Assembly (NCBI GenBank): GCA_900552345.1
Contig: URZN01000046.1
Location: forward strand, 1 to 7,938
Direction: 5' to 3'
DNA from: an uncultured Collinsella sp.
GTDB lineage: Bacteria; Actinomycetota; Coriobacteriia; Coriobacteriales; Coriobacteriaceae
DNA length: 7,938 bases
Under the pieces are notes generated by a model. The model was not told the origin of the DNA and made no database searches. It worked only from the letters and a program-made list of their open reading frames with translations. This document shows positions 1 through 4,879 of the stretch, piece after piece. The position numbers and the translations under genes are program-made. Numbering within the stretch: the stretch's first letter is position 1; every line of letters begins with the position of its first letter.

Positions 1-48
1 TCTACACGCGTAAGATCGTCGGCAGCGTCAGATGTGTATAAGAGACAG
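1..48 (+). other. Illumina Nextera adapter left on contig end (not genomic)
   Basis: Bases 1-7 (TCTACAC) match the end of the Illumina P5 primer. Bases 8-15 (GCGTAAGA) fit an 8-base i5 index. Bases 16-29 (TCGTCGGCAGCGTC) are the Nextera read-1 overhang, and 30-48 are the 19-bp Tn5 mosaic end AGATGTGTATAAGAGACAG. The order and spacing are exactly those of a Nextera library molecule. The block is untrimmed adapter retained by the assembler, not a transposon of the organism. Genomic sequence starts at 49. Confidence 0.97.
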
Positions 49-139
49 GGGGGCGGGCCTTATTTGGAAAGAGGCAGTTACAAGACCGTAGATTGCTCTT
101 GGTCGAATTGGCCTGAAATGAGATTCGGGTCGCTACGCC

Positions 140-213
140 CATTATCTAAAATGGTGACATCTGAGCCGTAGCAAAGGCGCCGCTATATGAATACGGTCTA
201 CGATGCTCTTGAC
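140..213 (+). promoter_or_regulatory. Leader/promoter element, copy A
   Basis: Bases 140-164 match 1777-1801 at 22 of 25 positions. Similarity continues more loosely through an AAAGG(C/A)GCCGCTA block, which holds the likely ribosome binding site, and a GTCT..(T/G)ATGC block that reaches into the following reading frame. TAAAAT at 147-152 could be a -10 box, placing transcription start near 159 and giving a leader of about 28 nt to the ATG at 187. No -35 hexamer is shared by the two copies, so the promoter reading is inference; the repeat itself is directly seen. Confidence 0.55.
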
Positions 214-487
214 CCTATCGTTAACGGGTTGGTATCGAACAATCTGGCGCGATGTTGGGGATGAGCTGCGGCAGTACGATGCTTTTGGCCGACCGGCTGA
301 TAAGTGGGCTGATAGGCCCTCTCGTCTCTACGCTATCTGCCACGAGTTTTCGGGAGCGCGCGAGATGCCGATGACGTTCGAGGAGGCCGAGGAGGAGCAG
401 GAGCGCGAGCCTTGGGAAGATGAGCTCATCAGTTTCGTCTTCACGGACAGCGACATAATCGCCGCGGCGTTGACGAACGGCACCTGA
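203..487 (+). CDS. Unrecognised acidic protein, probably frameshifted near its start
   Basis: The frame from ATG 203 gives 94 aa that I do not recognise, with a very acidic middle (MTFEEAEEEQEREPWEDE) and no membrane segment. The first 15 residues look unnatural. A better start is ATG 187, with AAAGG at 173-177 nine bases upstream. That frame begins MNTVYDALDPIVNG but stops at 262-264. Removing one G from the GG at about 247-248 would join MNTVYDALDPIVNGLVSNNL to RDVGDELRQYDAFG and give a continuous protein of about 99 aa. The gene is therefore either frameshifted in nature or mis-sequenced near the contig end. It lies 52 bp before the next small ORF on the same strand and may share a transcript with it and with the DUF4268 gene. 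Confidence 0.5.
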   Translation: MLLTLSLTGWYRTIWRDVGDELRQYDAFGRPADKWADRPSRLYAICHEFSGAREMPMTFEEAEEEQEREPWEDELISFVFTDSDIIAAALTNGT

Positions 488-539
488 TAGCGCCTCTCCG
501 CGGATCGAGTGGTTCGTTTTTCAAGGGAAGGCAAACCGC

Positions 540-695
540 ATGACTAAGAAGAGATATATTTTGCTATTCGTGTACCCGTGCGAGCTGAAGGACGTCGACG
601 AACGTCGTGGGCTCCTGCTACGGTCGTTTGATGGCGAGAGGCTCTACAATGGGGCCAGATTATCGGTCGAGAGGGTGACGGATGAAGACCTATAA
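540..695 (+). CDS. Small unrecognised ORF overlapping the DUF4268 gene
   Basis: A 51-codon frame starts at ATG 540, with a good purine-rich ribosome binding site (AAGGGAAGG, 523-531) eight bases upstream, and ends at TAA 693-695. The product starts MTKKRYILLFVYPCELKDVD and ends SVERVTDEDL. It is basic and hydrophobic at the start and acidic at the end. I do not recognise it. It overlaps the start of the next gene (ATG 682) by 14 bases in another frame, a layout typical of translational coupling. It could be a genuine small partner of the nuclease-like protein or the surviving N-terminus of a larger gene. The good ribosome binding site and the overlap favour real translation. Confidence 0.5.
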   Translation: MTKKRYILLFVYPCELKDVDERRGLLLRSFDGERLYNGARLSVERVTDEDL

Positions 696-1614
696 CCTGG
701 ACACCATCAAGAAGGTCCCCTTGCGCGAGGTGTGGCCGCATGAGGCCCACGACTTCACCAAGTGGCTGGCCGAGGAGCAGAATCTCGCAACCCTCGGGAC
801 GGCGGTCGGAATCGAGCTCGAGCTCATAGAGACGGAGTCCTCGGTCGGATCCTTCAACGTGGACATCTACGCGCAGGAGTCCGGTACGGGCCGCAAGGTG
901 ATCATCGAGAACCAGCTCGAGGACACCAACCACGACCACCTCGGCAAGGTGATCACGTATGCCGCCGGCAAGGGCGCCGAGGTCGTCATCTGGGTCGTGG
1001 CGCACGCCCGCGACGAGCACCGCCAGGCCATCGAGTGGCTCAACCAGCACACCGACAGCGACTTCGGGTTCTTCCTGGTCGAGGTCGAGCTCTGGAAGAT
1101 CGGGGGCTCCCTGCCCGCCCCGCGCTTCGGCGTGGTCGAGCAGCCGAACGAGTGGACCAAGACCGTGAAGCTCTCCGAGGGGCTCAGCGAGACCGAAAAG
1201 GTCAAGCTGGCGTACTGGACGGCCTACCGCGATGTGGCAGGCGGCCATCCGGAGTTCCTCAAGGAGTTCAGCCCGCAGAAGCCCAGCAAGGACCATTGGT
1301 CGATGCTTCGCCTGGGGGTCTCGGCATACCATCTCGCCCTGCTCATCGATACGCACAAGGGCCGCACGGGCATCGAGCTGTACGTGGACGACGACAAGGA
1401 GATCGGGCACCGCGCCATCGCCAACAGCGGGATCTTCGAGGAGCACCTCGGGCTGACGGCGGCACCCTTCGATGCGAAAAAGGCCTCGGGACTGCGCTTC
1501 TACAAGGCGGGCCACCCCATCAAGGGCCACCAGGACGCATGGCCGGGGTACATCGAGGAACAGCTCGGATGGGCCCTCGAGATGAAAAAAATAATCGCGG
1601 AGATTGGGCTCTAA
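682..1614 (+). CDS. DUF4268 protein with PD-(D/E)XK-like nuclease domain
   Basis: This 310-aa protein appears full length for its family. Residues ~45-135 look like a PD-(D/E)XK-type nuclease core: VGSFNVDIYA with Asp61, then a strand KVIIENQLE with Glu76 and Gln78, then a helix HLGKVITYAAG with Tyr93. Glu-x-Gln stands where most members have Glu-x-Lys; this exchange is known in some branches of the superfamily, so activity is possible but not shown. Residues ~170-305 form the DUF4268 region (EKVKLAYWTAYRD, then the LRLG..AYHL strand and GIELYVDD). It is a soluble cytoplasmic protein with no signal peptide. The start at ATG 682 has GAGAGGG a few bases upstream and overlaps the 540-695 ORF. 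A hairpin terminator begins in its stop codon. Family members are often annotated as hypothetical in accessory regions. A role in DNA cleavage or defence is inference. Confidence 0.85.
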   Translation: MKTYNLDTIKKVPLREVWPHEAHDFTKWLAEEQNLATLGTAVGIELELIETESSVGSFNVDIYAQESGTGRKVIIENQLEDTNHDHLGKVITYAAGKGAEVVIWVVAHARDEHRQAIEWLNQHTDSDFGFFLVEVELWKIGGSLPAPRFGVVEQPNEWTKTVKLSEGLSETEKVKLAYWTAYRDVAGGHPEFLKEFSPQKPSKDHWSMLRLGVSAYHLALLIDTHKGRTGIELYVDDDKEIGHRAIANSGIFEEHLGLTAAPFDAKKASGLRFYKAGHPIKGHQDAWPGYIEEQLGWALEMKKIIAEIGL

Positions 1615-1646
1615 AAACGCCCAGGCAGTAATTGCCAGTGCGTTTT
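1614..1646 (+). terminator. Hairpin terminator after the DUF4268 gene
   Basis: AAAACGC (1614-1620) pairs with GCGTTTT (1640-1646), and an inner GGCA (1624-1627) pairs with TGCC (1633-1636). The A-rich left arm and T-run right arm are typical of a possibly bidirectional intrinsic terminator. It starts in the stop codon of the preceding gene. Confidence 0.7.
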
Positions 1647-1776
1647 GATTGCCGCTTTTCCTTTGAAGGGATCTTGACTCTTTTTGTTATATGAAGCGGA
1701 TGGGCCATCGATAATCACGGACCGGATGGTTTGCCTTGTCGACCGATAGACTCCAATTAGCAGGAGTTGTGACAAT
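1647..1776. other. Intergenic stretch with no recognised feature
   Basis: About 130 bases separate the terminator from the leader repeat copy B. A TTGACT at 1674-1679 has no fitting -10 box at 16-18 bases, and no ORF here has a ribosome binding site. I see nothing further that I can support. Confidence 0.4.
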
Positions 1777-1851
1777 CCTTAACTAAAATGGTGACGTCTG
1801 AATAGACTGTAAAGGAGCCGCTAGACATAGTCCGTCTTATGATGCCTTTGG
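1777..1851 (+). promoter_or_regulatory. Leader/promoter element, copy B, upstream of the AlbA_2 gene
   Basis: This is a diverged copy of 140-213. It shares CTAAAATGGTGAC(G)TCTGA, then AAAGGAGCCGCTA, then GTCT..TGATGC. TAAAAT at 1784-1789 may be a -10 box. The start codon that follows GCCGCTAT in copy A is lost here (GCCGCTAGACATAG), so this copy serves only as a leader, and the AlbA_2 gene starts about 40 bases beyond it. Both copies contain a very short frame, MVTSE(P)-stop, whose differences before the stop are synonymous, but neither has a ribosome binding site. Confidence 0.5.
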
Positions 1852-1876
1852 CTTACACTTCTTTATGGAGCCATAT

Positions 1877-1883
1877 AAGGAGG
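1877..1883 (+). promoter_or_regulatory. Ribosome binding site AAGGAGG fixing the AlbA_2 start
   Basis: A consensus Shine-Dalgarno sequence lies five bases before ATG 1889. It rules out the longer in-frame start at ATG 1865, which precedes the site and would add eight residues. Confidence 0.85.
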
Positions 1884-1888
1884 CGACA

Positions 1889-3331
1889 ATGCAACAACCT
1901 ATCGCGACAAACGATGTGAATCTATTTTCTACCCTCGGGGAGAATCAATACTTCGATCGAAAGAGCGCCCGCAAGGATGACAAGGAGATCGCGAAGCATA
2001 TCAGCGCATTCGCCAACTCGGCGGGAGGCAAGCTTGTTATCGGTATCGAGGATAACGGTGAGGTAACGGGCTTCAAGCGTAATGGCGCGCGCGACATTGA
2101 GAATTTTGAGCGCGCTGCACTTACGACCTGCACGCCGACCCCTATTGTCCATAAAGACCGAACCCCCGTGGTCAATTCCTCGGGCGAGGACGATTTCATT
2201 CTCGTTTTGGACGTCGATGCCTCGACCAATCACTCTGTTGCTCGCATGAGTGACGGCGAGGTGTTCTTGCGGCAGGACGACAAGAGCGTGAAGCTCAGCC
2301 GTGAACAGGTCTACGCCCTCGAGTACGACAAGGGGCAGAGAATCTTCGAGGACGAGCTTATCGAGGATTCCTCCCTAGATGACGTGGACCACGAGGTGCT
2401 TGATCGCTACAAAAAGATTCTTGGAACCGAAGTTTCCGACGACCAGGTTCTTAGAAGTCGCCGTTTCATGCGTGACGGAAAGCTGACTGTTGCCGGAGCC
2501 CTGCTATTCGCGCGGGATCCGTCCGCAATAATGCCGCAGGCCCGAGTCCGTGTCCTGCGCTATGACGGCGTCAAGATGGAGACGGGTGAGCGTCTCAACA
2601 TCACGAAAGAACGAAGCTTCTGTGGGCCGCTGCCCAAGGTTATCCAAGACGCCTACGAACTCATTTCGAGCATGCTCCGCGAATTTCAGTTCCTGGGGGC
2701 CGACGGGAAATTCCAGACCGTTCCCGAGTATCCTGAGTTCGCTTGGTTCGAGGGTCTGGTCAACGCGGTGACGCATCGCGACTACTCGTTCCGCGGCGAC
2801 TATATTCGGGTCTCGATGTTCGACGACCGTTTGGAAATTGTCAGCCCGGGTGCGCTTCCCAATATCGTGACGCTCGACAACATGAGGACCACTCGTTACT
2901 CGCGCAACCCACGCATCGCACGCACGCTGGTCGAGTTCGGTTGGGTCCGAGAGCTAAATGAGGGTGTCAAGCGCATTTATACCGAGATGCAAAACTTCCT
3001 ACTCAACGACCCGGTCTACACGGAGCCTGATGGGGCGAGGGTCCAGCTAACGCTTGAGAACAATATCGTTGCCAGAACTGTTAGGAGAAGCGAGGCTCTT
3101 GAGGACAAAGTGTCGCCCGAGGTAATCGCCTCGTTGGGAGAGTATGAGCTCGCCGCCGTCAGGTTGACCTTCGCAAACGGAAGGGTAACAGCAAGGGAAC
3201 TTGCGACGTACATCGGGAGAAATCGCCGCACAGCAAGCCGAGTGCTTGGCAAGCTAATCGAGGAGGATGGGCTGCTCGAATGGCATGGCTCCTCTCCCAA
3301 CGACCCAAAACAGTTCTACACGATAAGATAG
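1889..3331 (+). CDS. AlbA_2 (Schlafen-type) / HATPase_c_4 ATP-binding protein
   Basis: This is a 480-aa soluble protein. Residues ~14-140 form an AlbA_2 domain, the bacterial Schlafen-like putative nucleic-acid-binding domain: ENQYFDRKSARKDD (18-31), ISAFANSAGGKLVIGIED (38-55) and HSVARMSDGEVFLRQDD (115-131). Residues ~240-395 match the RecG-like HATPase_c_4 region: EGLVNAVTHRDYS (288-300) with the Asn/His ATP-site motif, LEIVSPGALP (315-324), SRNPRIARTL (338-347) and GVKRIYTEM. Residues ~415-468 look like a winged helix (RVTARELATYIGRNRRTASR). The family is usually annotated as ATP-binding protein or putative transcriptional regulator and is abundant in accessory regions; its substrate is unknown. 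The last ~33 codons and the 3' tail are repeated downstream in a dead fragment. A DNA-binding or regulatory role is inferred from the domains. Codon use is less GC-extreme than in the reductase gene, which fits acquisition by transfer. Confidence 0.88.
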   Translation: MQQPIATNDVNLFSTLGENQYFDRKSARKDDKEIAKHISAFANSAGGKLVIGIEDNGEVTGFKRNGARDIENFERAALTTCTPTPIVHKDRTPVVNSSGEDDFILVLDVDASTNHSVARMSDGEVFLRQDDKSVKLSREQVYALEYDKGQRIFEDELIEDSSLDDVDHEVLDRYKKILGTEVSDDQVLRSRRFMRDGKLTVAGALLFARDPSAIMPQARVRVLRYDGVKMETGERLNITKERSFCGPLPKVIQDAYELISSMLREFQFLGADGKFQTVPEYPEFAWFEGLVNAVTHRDYSFRGDYIRVSMFDDRLEIVSPGALPNIVTLDNMRTTRYSRNPRIARTLVEFGWVRELNEGVKRIYTEMQNFLLNDPVYTEPDGARVQLTLENNIVARTVRRSEALEDKVSPEVIASLGEYELAAVRLTFANGRVTARELATYIGRNRRTASRVLGKLIEEDGLLEWHGSSPNDPKQFYTIR

Positions 3332-3343
3332 GGTGATCGCTCT

Positions 3344-3387
3344 ATGTCGCACCTCTGTCGCAGTAATGTCGCACCTCTGTCGCAGCG
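3344..3387 (+). repeat. Two 22-bp units carrying four TGTCGCA iterons
   Basis: Units at 3344-3365 and 3366-3387 (ATGTCGCACCTCTGTCGCAG..) contain TGTCGCA at 3345, 3356, 3367 and 3378, exactly 11 bases apart and all in one orientation. That pitch puts each heptamer on the same DNA face. Neither 11 nor 22 is a multiple of three, which argues against a coding origin. Confidence 0.85.
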
Positions 3388-3512
3388 GCGTTAATGGCCC
3401 GAGGGGCTGTTCTTCTGTCGCTTTCCCGCGGGCGGCTTATTTGGTGTGCGTCAGTAAGGCGTGAACTAGGGAGCTGTCGCTGACCAAATCTCATCTCGGA
3501 CATGACGGTCCT

Positions 3513-3570
3513 TTTCCGGACATTCGCGGACAATGTCCGGAAACGGGCTGAAATGTCCGGAATGGCGAGG
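3513..3570. repeat. GGACAT/ATGTCC palindrome and ATGTCCGGAA tandem, copy 1
   Basis: TTTCCGGACAT (3513-3523) and ATGTCCGGAAA (3533-3543) form a perfect 11-bp inverted repeat around the nine-base loop TCGCGGACA. The right arm begins a ~20-bp tandem unit (AAATGTCCGGAAACGGGCTG type) present twice, at 3532 and 3551. There is no T-tract, so it is not a standard terminator. Confidence 0.8.
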
Positions 3571-3651
3571 CTGTCCTACGCTCGGGTTGCCGCGGTGTGG
3601 CCCTCGGTATGACGGCGGGGCGATGTCATCGGACCGGCCGCGTTGACGGAT

Positions 3652-3671
3652 GGGAAGTTAAGGAAAGTTAG
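3652..3671 (+). repeat. GGAAAGTTA doublet 1, 10-bp pitch
   Basis: GGGAAGTTAA (3652-3661) is followed directly by GGAAAGTTAG (3662-3671). The same doublet recurs 95 bases downstream. It lies in the segment between the two tail modules, where I see no supported gene. Confidence 0.6.
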
Positions 3672-3746
3672 GGCGGTCTTGAGGGGATGCGTATCCGCAG
3701 CCCGAAGCCCTGTCCATCAGTAATAGAGAGCTGCTTGTCCTCTTTT

Positions 3747-3766
3747 GGAAAGTTACGGAAAGTTGG
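3747..3766 (+). repeat. GGAAAGTTA doublet 2, 10-bp pitch
   Basis: GGAAAGTTAC (3747-3756) and GGAAAGTTGG (3757-3766) repeat the doublet at 3652-3671. Both doublets are in the same orientation and are followed by GGGC or GGC-like bases. Confidence 0.6.
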
Positions 3767-3801
3767 GCTACCCCTTACCTTAGGCCCAGTATGGGGAGTA
3801 G

Positions 3802-4014
3802 CGCATGTGGCGCGGTGCCGTATCGGCATCGAAGGGCTTTGCGCCCACGGCATCTCGAATGATCTTGCTCGCTTGGGAACTCTTCGATGTCTCGAGACCG
3901 AATACGCGCCGTACGGTAAGCCGAGTGCTTGGCAAGCTGATCAAGGAAGACGGGCTGCTCGAATGACACGGCTTCTCCCCCAACGATTCAAAACGGTTCT
4001 ACACGATAAGATAG
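3802..4014 (+). pseudogene. 3' remnant of a second AlbA_2-type gene
   Basis: The frame ending at TAG 4012-4014 reads ELFDVSRPNTRRTVSRVLG, then KLIKEDGLLE, then a TGA stop (3961-3965 region), then HGFSPNDSKRFYTIR. The intact gene has RVLGKLIEEDGLLEWHGSSP and ends KQFYTIR. The tryptophan codon TGG has become TGA, and everything upstream of the winged helix is missing; an in-frame TAG at 3799-3801 closes the frame. The part before SRVLGKL differs clearly from the intact gene, so this is the tail of a diverged paralogue, or a chimera, rather than a recent duplicate of the neighbour. It has no ribosome binding site and is presumed not to be expressed. Confidence 0.75.
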
Positions 4015-4026
4015 GGCGGTCGCTCT

Positions 4027-4092
4027 ATGTCGCACCTTTGTCGCAGTAATGTCGCACCTCTGTCGCAGTAATGCCGCACCTTGGCCGCGGCG
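4027..4092 (+). repeat. Three 22-bp units carrying phased TGTCGCA iterons
   Basis: Units start at 4027, 4049 and 4071. TGTCGCA lies at 4028, 4039, 4050 and 4061, again at 11-bp pitch. The third unit is degenerate (TGCCGCA at 4072, TGGCCGC at 4083). Confidence 0.82.
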
Positions 4093-4247
4093 GCTTCGAT
4101 GGCCCAAAGGGCTGCCCCTTTGTCACTTCCTCGCGGGTAAGTAATGTTGGCGTGCGCCGTCGTGGCGCGAACTGGGGCGCTCTACTGGGGAGCTGGGGCT
4201 TTACTAGGGAACTGCCGTTGGCCAAATCCCATCTCGGACATGACGAT

Positions 4248-4330
4248 CCCGTTTCCGGACATTCGCGGACAATGTCCGGAAACGGGCTAAAAATGTCCGG
4301 AAAGGGGCTGAAATGTCCGGAATGGCGGGG
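4248..4330. repeat. 15-bp perfect palindrome plus three ATGTCCGGAA units, copy 2
   Basis: CCCGTTTCCGGACAT (4248-4262) and ATGTCCGGAAACGGG (4272-4286) form a perfect 15-bp stem around the same nine-base loop as in copy 1. Units of exactly 20 bp start at 4271, 4291 and 4311. Copy 1 has a T where this copy has G in the left arm. The pairing is strong enough to form an RNA hairpin, but no T-run follows it. Confidence 0.85.
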
Positions 4331-4439
4331 CCGCCCCACGCTCGGGTTGCCGGGCGTGGCCTCCGATATGACGGCGGGGCGATGTCATTGACCCGTTTGC
4401 TTTTCCGCTCGGGTTCTGCTCTCAGCCTCTCAAACAAAA

Positions 4440-4736
4440 TCTCAATCTGTAACATCTAGACCCGATTTGGGCGGCTAGGTGTTACAGATCGAGATATACC
4501 GGTGGGTTGGGTCCCGTTTGTCTAAATCTGTAACACGAGGGACGGATTTTGCCGAGTTATTGTTACAGATTGAGATTTTCTGGCAGGCGGGTTTGGTTTG
4601 TCTCGATCTGTAACAGGGAGGGGTCAAAAGTGGGCCTAGCTGTTACAGATCTAGACTGTTGAGGATGGGTTGAGAGGAATGTCTCGATCTGTAACAGTAA
4701 GACCCGGGTTTGCCGCGTAACTGTTACAGATTGAGA
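4440..4736. repeat. Array of eight 15-bp repeats in alternating orientation (four hairpins)
   Basis: The repeat TCT(C/A)(G/A)ATCTGTAACA occurs forward at 4440, 4521, 4601 and 4682, and inverted at 4480, 4561, 4641 and 4722. Repeat starts are 40 or 41 bases apart throughout, leaving seven gaps of 25 or 26 bases. The core ATCTGTAACA is identical in all eight; only bases 4 and 5 vary. Forward/inverted pairs form four hairpins with 15-bp arms and 25-nt loops. The gaps are related but diverged: those inside hairpins share a GACCCG.TTTGCCG-like core, and those between hairpins are G/T-rich (GGTGGGTTGGG type). The bases after the last repeat (4737-4757) resemble the gap after the first hairpin. No T-tract, ORF or cas gene is associated. 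It lies about 140 bp upstream of the reductase start. Confidence 0.93.
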
Positions 4737-4797
4737 TAAACCGACGGGCCGTCCCACCCCCATCCACCTGCTGCCACCTGATATTCGCCGATTTCCG

Positions 4798-4825
4798 TTG
4801 CGCCGCTGTGCCCCCATGCCATATC
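4798..4825 (+). promoter_or_regulatory. Possible promoter of the reductase gene
   Basis: TTGCGC (4798-4803) and CATATC (4820-4825) are 16 bases apart, with a TG one base before the second hexamer (extended -10 form). Both hexamers match the consensus poorly. A small GCGGC/GCCGC hairpin (4840-4855) would lie in the leader. This is a weak prediction. Confidence 0.25.
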
Positions 4826-4879
4826 CTCTAGACAACTACGCGGCACCATCGCCGCCGCGCCTACAAGAGAGGAATGTCC

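Larger units (their letters stand above)
3229..3629 (+). repeat. Gene-end/tail module, copy 1
   Basis: From about 3229 to 3629 the sequence is repeated, with divergence, at 3912-4388. The copy includes the last ~33 codons of the AlbA_2 gene, then the TGTCGCA iterons, a GGCCC/GGGGCTG segment, the GGACAT palindrome, the ATGTCCGGAA tandem, and an end at GATGTCAT. The offset is 683 bases at the gene end and 759 at the module end, because copy 2 carries extra internal tandem units. The matched part starts inside a coding sequence, so this is not simply a conserved intergenic element. Confidence 0.85.
3912..4388 (+). repeat. Gene-end/tail module, copy 2
   Basis: This is the second copy of 3229-3629, in the same order and orientation. 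It is about 76 bases longer: one more 22-bp iteron unit (4071-4092, degenerate), an expanded ACTGGGG/ACTAGGG stretch around 4170-4215, and one more 20-bp ATGTCCGGAA unit (4291-4310). It ends at GATGTCAT (4381-4388). Unit-number differences are the signature of slippage or unequal crossover. Confidence 0.85.

Noticed and set aside
30..48. Tn5-type mosaic end as evidence of a natural transposon
   Set aside because: It is flanked by Illumina P5, index and read-1 sequences in library order, so it comes from tagmentation.
544..1530. Minus-strand frame of 328 codons opposite the DUF4268 gene
   Set aside because: Same reason: an antisense shadow without motifs, against a well-recognised plus-strand protein.
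1674..1693. Promoter TTGACT...TTATAT after the DUF4268 gene
   Set aside because: The boxes are only eight bases apart, too close for a sigma-70-type promoter.
3342..3533. Minus-strand frame in the tail module (similar peptide in 4025-4339)
   Set aside because: The shared peptide ends (EVRHYCD.GAT) only reflect the DNA repeat. Repeat units of 11, 20 and 22 bp are not multiples of three, so there is no coding constraint.
3687..4049. Plus-strand frame of 120 codons between the tail modules
   Set aside because: It runs across the AlbA_2 remnant in the wrong frame and on into the iterons. It has no ribosome binding site, and the sequence similarity to the intact gene is in another frame.
4440..4736. 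CRISPR array
   Set aside because: Spacing is regular, but the repeats are only 15 bp, alternate in orientation, and the intervening sequences are related to each other rather than unique. No cas gene or leader is seen.
4874..4879. Start of the reductase at ATG 4874
   Set aside because: The ribosome binding site would lie directly against this ATG; ATG 4880 has proper spacing.
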